64,000 bases of DNA from positions 868,001 through 932,000 of the forward strand of contig NZ_JAJVKV010000002.1 in NCBI RefSeq assembly GCF_024198175.1. Reading direction: 5' to 3'. Under the pieces are notes generated by a model. The model made no database searches and was not told the DNA's origin. It saw only the letters and a list, made by a program, of their open reading frames with translations. Below are positions 39,036 through 48,055 of this stretch, in pieces. The position numbers and the translations under genes were made by a program. Each line of letters starts with the position of its first letter. Positions within the stretch are counted from its first letter, which is position 1. The DNA is from Pyxidicoccus xibeiensis (lineage in GTDB: Bacteria; Myxococcota; Myxococcia; Myxococcales; Myxococcaceae).

Positions 39036-40550
39036 ATGAGACCCTCTGGCACGGCAGGTGTGGCAACGCGACACGACGGCAGGCGAGCGCTGGTCATCGG
39101 CAGCGGGTTCGGAGGGCTCGCGGCGGCGGTACGGCTGGCGGCGCGAGGCTGGCGCGTCACGGTGCTCGAGCGGAGGGACGGACCAGGCGGGCGGGCGAAC
39201 GCCTTCCAGCAGGACGGGTTCACCTTCGACGCGGGGCCCACGGTCATCACGTGTCCGCATCTGCTGGAGGAGCTGTGGGCGCTGGCGGGCCAGCGGCTCG
39301 CGGACCACGTGGAGCTGCGACCGGTGGAGCCGCTCTACCGCATGCGCTTCCCGGATGGCGCCACGTTCGACTACCACACGGACCGCGAGCAGATGCGGGA
39401 GTCCGTGCGGCGGCTGTCGCCCGGGGACGAGACGGGCTTCGACTCGCTGTGCGAGCGCGTGGAGCGGATGTACGAGGCGGGCATCGGTCCGCTGATGAGC
39501 GCGCCCGTGCCGGGCCTGCTGAGCCTGGCGCCCTTCACCGCGGCGCTGGTGCGGGATGAGGCGTTCCGGACGATGTACGGGCTGGTGTCCCGGCACGTGC
39601 GCGACGAGCGGCTGCGGCAGGCGCTCAGCTTCCACCCGCTGCTCATCGGTGGAAGTCCCTTCACCCCCGCGAGCGCGGTGTACGCGTCCATCCAGTTCGT
39701 GGAGCGCAGGTGGGGGGCGTTCTTCCCCGTGGGCGGGACGGGGGCCCTGGTGCGGGGACTGGTGGCGTTGCTGGAGAAGCTGGGCGGCGAGGTCCGGTAC
39801 GGCAGCGAGGTGACGGAGATCACGCTGGAGGGACGCCGGGCCACGGGTGTCCGGCTGGGTGACGGCACGTGGTTGGCGGCGGATGCGGTGGTGTCGAACG
39901 CGGACGCGGCGTGGACGTACCGGTACCTGCTGCCCGGGCACGCGCGGCGGCACTGGACGGACGCGCGCATCCAGAAGGCGCGCTATTCGATGAGCGTGTT
40001 CCTCTGGTACTTCGGCACGCGCAAGCAGTACCCGGCGGTGGCGCACCACACGCTGCTGTTCGGCAAGGACTTCCGGGGCATGTTCTCCGGGCTGGAAGGG
40101 CAGGGGCAGCCCTCGCAGGAGCCGCTGCTCTACCTGCACCGGCCCACGGCGACGGACGCGGCCCTGGCGCCGCCGGGACACGACGCGTTCTATGTCCTGG
40201 CACCGGTGCCCCACCTGGGCGACGGCACGGACTGGCGGGTGCGCGCGGAGCCCTTCCGCCGTGCGCTGGAGGAGCGGCTGGCGGGCTCCGTGCTGCCCGG
40301 GCTGAGCGAGGAGCTGGCGACCTCGCGCGTCTTCACGCCGGCGGACTTCCGCGACGACCTCCGGTCCTTCCGGGGCGCGGCGTTCAGCTTCGCGCCCACG
40401 CTGATGCAGACCACGTTCCTCCGCGCCCAGGCGCAGAGCGAGGACGTGGAGCGGCTGTACATGGTGGGGGCGGGGACGCACCCCGGAGCAGGCCTGCCCG
40501 CGGTGCTGTGCTCGGCGAAGATTGTCGATACGGTGATTGCCCGCGCATGA
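39036..40550 (+). CDS. crtI: CrtI-type phytoene desaturase
   Basis: 504 residues. FAD-binding start ALVIGSGFGGLAAAVRLAARG, family signature near the N-terminus (GGRANAFQQDGFTFDAGPTV) and the final signature GAGTHPGAGLPAVLCSAKI. It desaturates phytoene stepwise to neurosporene or lycopene, using FAD, in carotenoid synthesis. Myxobacteria carry two such enzymes; which one this is cannot be told. ATG 39036 is used; GTG 39060 is an alternative. The last ~100 bases have a second, synonymously diverged copy at 41976-42083, and an AT-rich islet lies between. The gene is divergent from the giant kinase gene. Confidence 0.92.
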   Translation: MRPSGTAGVATRHDGRRALVIGSGFGGLAAAVRLAARGWRVTVLERRDGPGGRANAFQQDGFTFDAGPTVITCPHLLEELWALAGQRLADHVELRPVEPLYRMRFPDGATFDYHTDREQMRESVRRLSPGDETGFDSLCERVERMYEAGIGPLMSAPVPGLLSLAPFTAALVRDEAFRTMYGLVSRHVRDERLRQALSFHPLLIGGSPFTPASAVYASIQFVERRWGAFFPVGGTGALVRGLVALLEKLGGEVRYGSEVTEITLEGRRATGVRLGDGTWLAADAVVSNADAAWTYRYLLPGHARRHWTDARIQKARYSMSVFLWYFGTRKQYPAVAHHTLLFGKDFRGMFSGLEGQGQPSQEPLLYLHRPTATDAALAPPGHDAFYVLAPVPHLGDGTDWRVRAEPFRRALEERLAGSVLPGLSEELATSRVFTPADFRDDLRSFRGAAFSFAPTLMQTTFLRAQAQSEDVERLYMVGAGTHPGAGLPAVLCSAKIVDTVIARA

Positions 40551-41975
40551 TGCTAGCCCGCAGAACTATCGAACTTACTTTTCTATTCCCATTAATTGCT
40601 TGCGCCTCTTGATGGATGTCCTGTTCTCGAATTCAGCCACAAATGCGATTGCGCTGCCTCGGTCGGTCTTTCTTTGTAGCCACATGTCAACGATGGATCT
40701 TACAATCTGAGGACTCTCCTTGGCTGCTCCTACGAGAGAGCCAATGAGCACCAGGCTCCATGGGCTGCTGTTTGGAAGGATATTTCCCAGAAGAGTCCCA
40801 ATTCCTCCCCCGATTGCCATGCTTGCGGTGTGGGTTGCGATTTGGCCAAAGAATTTCCGGTAGGTATTTTTTGATTGGGATTCATACTGCTTAAGATCGA
40901 CATTTAGCTTGCCGACTATGTACTTGGAGATCTCTAGTCGTGTTTGAGGGCTCCATGGGCTGTCTTTGATCATGGAGGCAATGTTGATGATGTCGCCAGA
41001 TACATATTTGAGGCGAGCCTCTTCCATTGCGACTCTGTATTTTATGATTTCCGCAGGCGTGCAAAGCGATAGGGCTCCGCTGTCAAACAGCTCATTGGAG
41101 ACTGTGAATGCCACCTCTCCCAGTTTGCTCCTGAAGTCGAGTTCTGTTAAGGCATTCGGGTGGTATCTTCTGAGAATATCGAGCCCGTTTTTGTACTGAT
41201 TGTATTTGTATTCTATTTCTGCGCGATGAGTTGGCTCCAGGAATACTGGTGCGGATTCGAGGCGCTCGGAATTGAATAGGTCTCTGGTTATGGATTTTGA
41301 GTCGAATACGGCTGGTGGATCTCGAAAGGTGTGCACTACAATTCCCTTGTCGTCTGGTTCGTCCGCCCGTTTAAGCATGATTGTTTTAATGTTGTTCTCA
41401 AGGGCGTAGTCGGTTTGTTTTGTTTTGCTGAGTCTGTTGAATTCCTTGTCGGAGACGTCGTTTGCGACGATTCTGTTTCTAAGTTCGGCTATCTCTTTGG
41501 TGTCTTCTGTTTTGTTCGTGTCTGGGTTTTTTATGATTCCTGCCTCCCTGAAGGAGAGTAGTGTTTCCTTTAGGTCTGAGTTGCGGAAACTTTCAAATGT
41601 TAGCTCGAATGCTTCGGTTGTGTCTCGGAAGTAGTTGAATTTGTCTGCGTGTATTATTATTTTACCGTCTGGGGCGGTGGTTACGTATTGGGGGTTGTTG
41701 AGGAATGACTCGTTAAGGATGCTTGCGTTTGGCGGTGTAATGTAAATATCGTCGAACACTAGGGCGAGGCGCTTGAGCGTGTTTGCCAAGGCGGTTCCGC
41801 GGGTGCCCTCGTGGTTGCGGATTGAAAGATTGACCCTGAGTCGTGATTTGTTGGACATGCGGTCACATAAGGGGTGGAAAGTGCGGTACTGAATCCTAGT
41901 AGATTTGAGGCCGCGCTGGTTGCTGGGTAATCGTAGACGGGCTGGATAGGTTACCGGCACCCGATGGACTCTAGA
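40551..41975. other. AT-rich islet inserted at the crtI 3' end
   Basis: About 1.4 kb between the crtI stop and the displaced copy of its 3' end. Hand counts of three 60-base rows give 37, 42 and 58 % G+C, against about 63-70 % around it. It holds one minus-strand gene and no integrase, transposase, tRNA or clear terminal repeat. Confidence 0.75.
40575..41858 (-). CDS. unknown protein of foreign base composition (427 aa)
   Basis: 427 residues from ATG 41858. The protein uses codons such as AAT, AAA, GAT and TTT that the rest of the window avoids. The first 330 residues are soluble and mixed, with stretches such as LANTLKRLALVFDDIYI and VVHTFRDPPAVFDSKS; near residues 350-395 two hydrophobic stretches (THTASMAIGGGIGTLLGNIL and SPWSLVLIGSLVGAA) may form a membrane hairpin, and the end is basic (RRKQLMGIEK). 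I cannot assign a family. No Shine-Dalgarno is evident before the ATG. A longer frame extends upstream but runs into the higher-GC crtI remnant, so it is not used. The candidates are a defence or surface gene, but that is only by analogy with other solitary low-GC genes. Confidence 0.7.
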   Translation of the reverse strand: MSNKSRLRVNLSIRNHEGTRGTALANTLKRLALVFDDIYITPPNASILNESFLNNPQYVTTAPDGKIIIHADKFNYFRDTTEAFELTFESFRNSDLKETLLSFREAGIIKNPDTNKTEDTKEIAELRNRIVANDVSDKEFNRLSKTKQTDYALENNIKTIMLKRADEPDDKGIVVHTFRDPPAVFDSKSITRDLFNSERLESAPVFLEPTHRAEIEYKYNQYKNGLDILRRYHPNALTELDFRSKLGEVAFTVSNELFDSGALSLCTPAEIIKYRVAMEEARLKYVSGDIINIASMIKDSPWSPQTRLEISKYIVGKLNVDLKQYESQSKNTYRKFFGQIATHTASMAIGGGIGTLLGNILPNSSPWSLVLIGSLVGAAKESPQIVRSIVDMWLQRKTDRGSAIAFVAEFENRTSIKRRKQLMGIEK

Positions 41976-42083
41976 GAGCGCTTGTCCTGCTCTGGTAGGT
42001 GTGGGCACGCGCCCGGAGCGGGTCTGCCCGCAGTGCTCTGCTCAGCGAAGATCGTCGACACGGTGATCGCCCGCGCCGCCTGA
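41976..42083 (+). pseudogene. crtI: displaced 3' end of a crtI gene
   Basis: A remnant of the crtI 3' end, encoding the same last residues (GLPAVLCSAKIVDTVIARA plus one Ala) before TGA. Over the last 19 shared codons it differs from the intact crtI at 8 positions, all third positions and all synonymous. Upstream of that, one base is missing relative to the intact copy, shifting the frame, and homology fades near 41976. Its codons (ATC, GAC) match the host usage better than those of the intact copy. Confidence 0.8.
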
Positions 42084-42108
42084 GCGTCCGCTCCCCTCGG
42101 CCCCCTGC

Positions 42109-44262
42109 TCAGCGCCGCTTCGGGAAGTGCGGGTACACGTCCTGCTCGAGCACCTCGCGCAGCTTCGGGAAGTTGAGCGCCCACCTCACGCCCAGCCGCC
42201 ACGGGGCGAACAGCGCCCTCGGCACACGCGGCAGCAGCGTCTCCGGCCACTCGAGGTAGGTCTTCTCGATCTCCTCGAGGTCGAAGTCCTTCTCCACGTC
42301 CACGCGGTAGGGCGCCTGGTTCGGGTCATGCCCGTCCAGCTCCGCCAGCAGCCCCGTGGGCAGGAACGTGGTGTGCAGCGTCATGCCGATGTCGAAGTTC
42401 CGGCTCCCCAGCCGGCAGATGGGCCCCTTCGCGATGTCCTGCGAGTCGAAGATCCACACCTCGTCACCCGTGGAGTCCGCGGGCAGGTCCGGCGTCGGGT
42501 CCGACACCACCAGCGCCACCACGTAGCCCTTCCAGTGCGACACCGCCGGGAAGCGCGCGCTCGGCACGAACTGCGGCGCGAAGCCGAACCAGCCGGTGGG
42601 CAGCACGTAGCCCTCGAAGCGCCCCGAGTGCACGTAGAACTTGAAGAAGCTCGCCGCGCGCCCCTCTTGGATGGGCAGCGAGTCCCTGTCCCCGACAATC
42701 GGCTTGTACAGCTGGTACAGCGCCTCGGGGACCATGTCCGCCGTGAAGCCGTCCGAGTTGAAGTAGAGCGCCAGCTCCTCGCGCGGAACCACCTCGTTCA
42801 CCGGCGTGTGGTTCATTCTGAGGTGCGTCTCCAGCTCGCCATTCACCAGGCCCGCGTTGGAGAACACCGTGAGGCCCCACGTGAAGTCGTCGTGCGAGTA
42901 CAGGGCCGACTGGATGCGCAGCCGCTTCATGTCGATCTTGTGCACGCCCAGCGAGCTGCGCGTGACCGGCACCGCGGTGGGCATGCCCACCTGCCAGTCC
43001 TGCACCCGGTTGCCGTTGATGAGCAGCTCTCCCTCCTCCAGCGAGTGGGACAGGTCCTCGGTGGGCGAGTGCCCCGCGACCAGGGTGATGACGTCGTCCG
43101 GGTTCTCGTACACCGCGGCGAAGTGCAGCCCGCCGCCGCCCGACTGGAACCGGTGCGCCATGATGGCCGGCGGGTCCTCCGCGTCCATCGTGCCGGGAGA
43201 CGGCCGCAGGTCCGCGCGCCGCACCACCCAGAACACCGCCTGCGGATAGGACGGCTCCGCCGTCAGCCACTCCACCAGCCGCTTCGAGCCCGGCAGCCAC
43301 GGCGCCACCGCCTGGCTGGCGATCTGCCAGAAGTTGATGGGGAAGTTCGAGTCCAGGAGGATGACGTAGTCGCGCGTCGCCGCAATCTGGTGCAGCGACG
43401 CCGTCACCACCGGCTTGCCCGTGGCCGCGTCGATGAGCTTCCAGTGGTGCAGCCGGTTCTCCCACGTGTCCCAGCTCACCAGCTGTGTGTAGCCCGCGCC
43501 CAGCGGCCACTTCGGCCCGTGGTTGGTGAAGAAGAGGCGCGGCCGCTGCTGGTTCGGTGACTCGGGCGAAATCGGCTGGGCGGGCTCCGGGTCGAACGCC
43601 GGGTGCGCGGTGCTCTGCAGCAGCGGGAAGGCCCACGGCGCGGGGATGGCCGTCTTCCACTCGCGCCGGTAGCCCAGCGGCGTGTAGGCCTCCAGCGTCT
43701 TCGGGTGGATGGCCCACGGGCGCCCCGCGTCCGTCGTCACCAGCAGCATCTTCTCGCCCTCGACGAGGAAGGGCGCCGTGTTCGGCGTCTCCTGGACGCC
43801 GAGCGTGAGCGAGACATCCGCCAGCGTGGTGTCCCGGAACTGGTTGAGGTAGCGCGTCAGGGGGCCGCGCGCCGTGGCGCCCGCGTCCACCGACTGACGT
43901 GCGTAGTAGGACGGCGTGCGCATGGTGGCGGAGGTGAACTTCGCCCCGCCCCCGAGGAAGTCGAGCCGCAGCACCAGCCCGTCCGAGGCGAGGGCGGGGG
44001 AGCCCGCGTGGACGCTCGGGCCCGCGACGAAGACGTGACCCTGCAGGTCGGGCGGGAGCGCGCCGGCGAGCACCTTCAGGGGCTCGTCCACGTACTCCAC
44101 CGGGCTGGTGGTCATCGTGTTCCGGGGCATCCCCGGCCGCAGGCCCGGGGGCACGTTCAGCCCGGGATACCCGTGCCCGTCCGGCTGGCGCGGGTCTGCG
44201 GGGAGCTCCTCGGGAAGGGCGGGGGCAGCGGGGTTCTTCATGGCGGAGTCTGCTTCACGCAT
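42109..44262 (-). CDS. long carotenoid oxygenase (RPE65/CCO family)
   Basis: 717 residues, longer than typical carotenoid cleavage oxygenases (480-550). Family features: the N-terminal DLQGHVFVAGPS strand, PWAIHPKTLEAYTPL, TNHGPKWPLG, LHFAAVYENPDDVITLVAGH and the last iron-ligand-like His in GMTLHTTFLP. It should cleave carotenoid double bonds using Fe(II) and O2. It lies next to crtI and runs toward it, so a role in carotenoid turnover or in making an apocarotenoid product is plausible. AGGAG precedes the ATG (44262). The four iron ligands cannot be fixed without an alignment. Confidence 0.82.
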   Translation of the reverse strand: MREADSAMKNPAAPALPEELPADPRQPDGHGYPGLNVPPGLRPGMPRNTMTTSPVEYVDEPLKVLAGALPPDLQGHVFVAGPSVHAGSPALASDGLVLRLDFLGGGAKFTSATMRTPSYYARQSVDAGATARGPLTRYLNQFRDTTLADVSLTLGVQETPNTAPFLVEGEKMLLVTTDAGRPWAIHPKTLEAYTPLGYRREWKTAIPAPWAFPLLQSTAHPAFDPEPAQPISPESPNQQRPRLFFTNHGPKWPLGAGYTQLVSWDTWENRLHHWKLIDAATGKPVVTASLHQIAATRDYVILLDSNFPINFWQIASQAVAPWLPGSKRLVEWLTAEPSYPQAVFWVVRRADLRPSPGTMDAEDPPAIMAHRFQSGGGGLHFAAVYENPDDVITLVAGHSPTEDLSHSLEEGELLINGNRVQDWQVGMPTAVPVTRSSLGVHKIDMKRLRIQSALYSHDDFTWGLTVFSNAGLVNGELETHLRMNHTPVNEVVPREELALYFNSDGFTADMVPEALYQLYKPIVGDRDSLPIQEGRAASFFKFYVHSGRFEGYVLPTGWFGFAPQFVPSARFPAVSHWKGYVVALVVSDPTPDLPADSTGDEVWIFDSQDIAKGPICRLGSRNFDIGMTLHTTFLPTGLLAELDGHDPNQAPYRVDVEKDFDLEEIEKTYLEWPETLLPRVPRALFAPWRLGVRWALNFPKLREVLEQDVYPHFPKRR

Positions 44263-44396
44263 GACGGCTCCTGGGGGCAGGGCGAGGGCACGCCGCGTCG
44301 GGGAAGGGGGGCGGCAAGGTATCACGCGTGTCGACAGCGCCGTGTCGGCCGGCCGGCCGTCCGCTCTGGGAGGAAGCGGTGACACCTGTTTCACGC

Positions 44397-44413
44397 GGTA
44401 CAACCGGTGTACC
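44397..44413. promoter_or_regulatory. palindrome between carotenoid oxygenase and kinase genes
   Basis: GGTACA and TGTACC form an inverted repeat with a 5-base spacer (ACCGG) in the 226-base divergent region. It may be an operator for one or both genes. No known consensus is assigned. Confidence 0.35.
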
Positions 44414-44488
44414 GGTGTGAGAAGCTTCCCGGGTCCGCGAGAGCCCCCGCTCTCGCGGCACGGGGCGGACCCCCCCGAGGCCACCACC

Positions 44489-46507
44489 ATGGATGAACAC
44501 GGCATGTCCGAGCGCCAGACCATTGGCGGCAGGTACGTCCTGGAGCGCAAGCTCGCCGGCGGCGGCATGGGCACCATCTGGGTTGCGCTGGACCCGAAGC
44601 TCCAGCGGCGCGTGGCGGTGAAGCTGATGGCGTCGCACGCCGCCCCGGCCCCGCTGTCCCGCCAGCAGTTCGAGTGGGAGGCGCAGGCCATTGCCCGCCT
44701 CCAGAACCCGCACGTCATCCAGGTGCATGACTGCGACCTCTCCGGCGACACGCCCTACATCGTGATGGAGCTGCTGGAGGGGGAGGACCTGGAGGCGCTG
44801 CTCAACCGCCGGGGCCGCCTGTCGCTGGCCATGGTGGAGCGGCTGCTCACGCAGTCCACGCGCGCGCTGACGGCCGCCCACGCCGCTGGCGTCATCCACC
44901 GCGACCTCAAGCCCGCCAACCTCTTCCTCGCGCGCACCGCGAGCGGCGAGCTGGTGAAGGTCCTCGACTTCGGGCTGGCGCTGCTGATGTCCGGTGGCGC
45001 GGCGAAGCCCCACCCCGAAGAGGGGATGGCGGGCACGCCCCGCTACATGAGCCCCGAGCAGCTCCGCGGCATCGAGCCCCGGCTGGACCACCGCTGCGAC
45101 CTGTGGGCCCTGGCCGTCGTCGCGTACCGGGCGCTCACAGGCCAGCACCCGTTCCCCCTGGAGTCCCTGCGGCAGATGCGCCTGGGCAACGCGCCCCCGC
45201 CCGCCCCCGCGCCCTCCAGCCTCGTGCCCGAGCTGGGCGCGGAGATGGACGCCTTCTTCGCCCGCGCCCTGGACCCGGACCCCGCGCGGCGCTTCCAGTC
45301 CGCGCACGAGCTGGCCTCGGCCTTCACCTCCCGGGTGGAGGCGGGCCGGCCGTCGCGCCCCGCGAAGATCCTCGTCGTCGACGACGAGCCGGACGTCGTG
45401 GTGCTGATGGAGCAGAGCTTCCGCAAGCAGATCCGCCGCTCCGTCTACGAGTTCCTCTTCGCGGCCGACGGCGAGGAGGCGCTGGAGCAGCTGCGCCAGC
45501 ACCCCGACACCCAGGTGGTGCTGTGCGACATCAACATGCCGCGCATGGACGGGCTCACCTTCCTGTCGCGCATCGGTGAAGTCACGTCGCTGACCCGCGT
45601 GGTCATCGTCTCCGCGTACGGGGACATGAACAACATCCGCACGGCGATGAACCGGGGCGCGTACGACTTCATCACCAAGCCCATCGACTTCCCGGACCTG
45701 GAGGCGACGCTCGTCAAGACGCTGAAGCACGTGCGCGAGCTGCGCAGCACCGTGCGCTCCACGGAGGAGAACGGCCTGCTGCGCATGTTCGTGCCGGGCG
45801 GGGTGCTGGAGCGGCTGCCGCCCCTGCTGCAGGGCTCGGACGCGCTGGCGGGGGAGCGGGTGGAGGGCACGGTGGTGTTCATCGACGTGGACGCCTTCAC
45901 CCCCGTCTTCCACCAGGAGGCGCCCGCGGAGTCGCTGCGCCGGCTCAACGCCAACTTCGAGGCCATCGTCCCGGAGCTGCTGTCCCGGGGTGGCACGGTG
46001 GACAAGTTCGTCGGGGACGCGGTGATGACCGTCTTCCGGGGGCCGGGCCACGTGGACCGGGCCATGGAGGCGTGCCTGTCCATCCGGCGGCAGTTGGGGA
46101 CGCTGGCGGACCGGGGCGGCGAGCACGCCCCATATGCGCACGGCGTCTGCATCGGCCTGGACTCCGGGGACCTGGTCTCCGGCAGCGTCGGCGCCAAGGC
46201 GTCCGGCCGGCTGGACTTCACGGTGCTGGGCGACGTGGTGAACACGGCCGCGCGGCTGGCGGCGCTGGCCTCCCGGGGGCAGGTGCTGGTCAGCGCCCGG
46301 GCCCGCGAGCGCTCGCGAGAGCCCTTCGAGTACACGCCGCTGGGAGAGCAGCTCGTGCCCGGCGTCGGCACGCCGATGGAGCTGTTCGCGCTGGTGCGCC
46401 GCGAGGGCGACAGCCGCGTCGCCCCGGACGAGCCCACGCCCTTCGTGGCGTCCGAGCCCCCCGAGGAGCCCGGGACGCCCGGGCTCGCGGCGCTGCCGTC
46501 CCGCTAG
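44489..46507 (+). CDS. Ser/Thr kinase - receiver - class III nucleotide cyclase fusion
   Basis: 672 residues in three modules. Kinase 15-285: loop GGGMG, Lys45, HRDLKPAN (Asp139), DFG at Asp160, all intact. Receiver 292-410: ILVVDDEPD and phospho-acceptor Asp347 in VVLCDINMPRMDG. Cyclase ~430-640: FIDVDAFT and KFVGDAVM supply metal-binding Asp residues and DFTVLGDVVNTAARL the Asn/Arg contacts, so cyclase activity looks possible. One polypeptide thus joins protein phosphorylation, a two-component receiver and a cyclic nucleotide signal. Divergent from the carotenoid oxygenase. ATG 44504 is an alternative start. Confidence 0.9.
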   Translation: MDEHGMSERQTIGGRYVLERKLAGGGMGTIWVALDPKLQRRVAVKLMASHAAPAPLSRQQFEWEAQAIARLQNPHVIQVHDCDLSGDTPYIVMELLEGEDLEALLNRRGRLSLAMVERLLTQSTRALTAAHAAGVIHRDLKPANLFLARTASGELVKVLDFGLALLMSGGAAKPHPEEGMAGTPRYMSPEQLRGIEPRLDHRCDLWALAVVAYRALTGQHPFPLESLRQMRLGNAPPPAPAPSSLVPELGAEMDAFFARALDPDPARRFQSAHELASAFTSRVEAGRPSRPAKILVVDDEPDVVVLMEQSFRKQIRRSVYEFLFAADGEEALEQLRQHPDTQVVLCDINMPRMDGLTFLSRIGEVTSLTRVVIVSAYGDMNNIRTAMNRGAYDFITKPIDFPDLEATLVKTLKHVRELRSTVRSTEENGLLRMFVPGGVLERLPPLLQGSDALAGERVEGTVVFIDVDAFTPVFHQEAPAESLRRLNANFEAIVPELLSRGGTVDKFVGDAVMTVFRGPGHVDRAMEACLSIRRQLGTLADRGGEHAPYAHGVCIGLDSGDLVSGSVGAKASGRLDFTVLGDVVNTAARLAALASRGQVLVSARARERSREPFEYTPLGEQLVPGVGTPMELFALVRREGDSRVAPDEPTPFVASEPPEEPGTPGLAALPSR

Positions 46508-46540
46508 CCAGGGCAGGGCGGCGGCCCCGGCTTCGCGGGA

Positions 46541-48055
46541 CTACGTCACGCGCACCGTGGTCTTCATCTCCCGGCCGGTGGCCGGATCCCTCGCGCGCAT
46601 GGTGAGGATGCCTTCGATGTTCACGTCGAAGGTGATCTCCACCTGCACGGTGCCGGCGCGGGCCTGCTGGATGCCGGAGAACGTGAACTCGCCCAGCAGG
46701 TCGTTGCGGGCCACCAGCTCGTTGTCGCCCTGGTAGATGCGCACCGCCAGCTCGGTCTGGTTGTCCACGCTGGTGGTGGCCAGCAGCTGCTTGGCGTTGG
46801 GGATGGGTGCGTTGCGCGGGAAGACGACGTGGAACGCGCCGCCGGCCTTCTCCAGGCCGATGGCCATGGGAATCACGTCCAGCAGCTGGATGCGCAGGTT
46901 GGTGTCGTCCTGCAGCGAGTGCGCGTAGAGCGCCGCGCCGATGGCCACCGCCTCGTCCGGATGCACGCCCTTGCTGGGCGGCTTGCCGAAGAACTTCGTC
47001 AGCCGGTCCTGGACGATGGGCATGCGCGTCTGCCCGCCCACCAGCATCACCTCGTCCACGTCCTTCGTGGACAGCCCGGAGTCCACCAGCACCCGCGCCA
47101 CCATCTGCAGGGTGCGGTCCACCAACTGGTTGGTGAGCTGCTCCAGCATCTTCCGGGTGAACTTCATCTCGATGTTCAGCGGCTGGCCCTGCGCCGTCAT
47201 CGTGATGAAGGGGATGTTGAAGGGCACCTCGTCGCGCGCGGACAGGTCAATCTTGGTGCGCTCGGCCAGGTCCTTGATGCGCTGCATCGCCACCGGGTCC
47301 GTGGCCAGGTCGATGCCCGTCTTGGCCGCGAAGTCCTTCAGGACGTGGTGGATGATGGCGTTGTCGAAGTCGATGCCGCCCAGGAAGACGTCGCCGCCCG
47401 TGGACTTCACCTCGAAGACCCGGTCGCGGATCTCGATGATGGACACGTCGAACGTGCCGCCGCCGAGGTCGTAGATGACGACCTTCTCCTTGAGGTTCTT
47501 CCCCACGCCGTACGCCAGCGCCGCGGCGGTGGGCTCGTTGATGATGCGCACCACCTCCAGGTCGATGAGCTTCCCGGCGTCCTTCACCGTCTGGCGCTGC
47601 CGGTCGTTGAAGTAGGCCGGGACGGTGACGACCGCCCGCTTGATGGGCATCTTCAGGTAGTTCGACGCGACCTCGCGGATCTTCCCGAGGACCTTGGCGC
47701 TGATCTCCTGGAGGGTGAACTCCTTCTTCCCCACGTCCAGGGTGACGTCGTTCTTCTTGCCGGGGCGCATGTTGTACGCCACGACCTTCTTCATCGTGTC
47801 CACGACGTCACTGCTGAAGGGCTTCCCCACCAGGCGCTTCGAACCGTAGACGGTGTTGCGCGGGTTGAGCTGCCACTGGCGCTTGGCCTCGTAGCCGATC
47901 AGCTCGTTCCCCTTGTCGTCGATGGCGAAGATGGAGGGGATGGTGTACTCGCCCCCCTTGTAGGGGATGAGCTTGACGTTCCCGCTGTCCTCGACGATCG
48001 CCGCGCACGAGTTCGTCGTGCCGAGGTCGATGCCGATGATGGGCTCCTTGTGCAT
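46541..48055 (-). CDS. short Hsp70-family chaperone
   Basis: 504 residues, 100 or more shorter than DnaK. ATPase motifs are intact: IGIDLGTTNSC, VVTVPAYFNDRQRQ, LGGGTFDVS, VMLVGGQTRMP. The substrate-binding beta part (residues ~390-500) is present, ending in MKTTVRVT, but the helical lid is missing. Myxobacteria encode many Hsp70 paralogues, some tied to motility and development; which one this is cannot be said. No dnaJ or grpE is adjacent. Divergent from prkA with a 354-base gap. Confidence 0.9.
   Translation of the reverse strand: MHKEPIIGIDLGTTNSCAAIVEDSGNVKLIPYKGGEYTIPSIFAIDDKGNELIGYEAKRQWQLNPRNTVYGSKRLVGKPFSSDVVDTMKKVVAYNMRPGKKNDVTLDVGKKEFTLQEISAKVLGKIREVASNYLKMPIKRAVVTVPAYFNDRQRQTVKDAGKLIDLEVVRIINEPTAAALAYGVGKNLKEKVVIYDLGGGTFDVSIIEIRDRVFEVKSTGGDVFLGGIDFDNAIIHHVLKDFAAKTGIDLATDPVAMQRIKDLAERTKIDLSARDEVPFNIPFITMTAQGQPLNIEMKFTRKMLEQLTNQLVDRTLQMVARVLVDSGLSTKDVDEVMLVGGQTRMPIVQDRLTKFFGKPPSKGVHPDEAVAIGAALYAHSLQDDTNLRIQLLDVIPMAIGLEKAGGAFHVVFPRNAPIPNAKQLLATTSVDNQTELAVRIYQGDNELVARNDLLGEFTFSGIQQARAGTVQVEITFDVNIEGILTMRARDPATGREMKTTVRVT

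Noticed and set aside
40551..41975. Transposon or integrase-borne island
   Set aside because: No transposase, integrase, terminal inverted repeats or exact target duplication were found; recombination at the crtI end is preferred.
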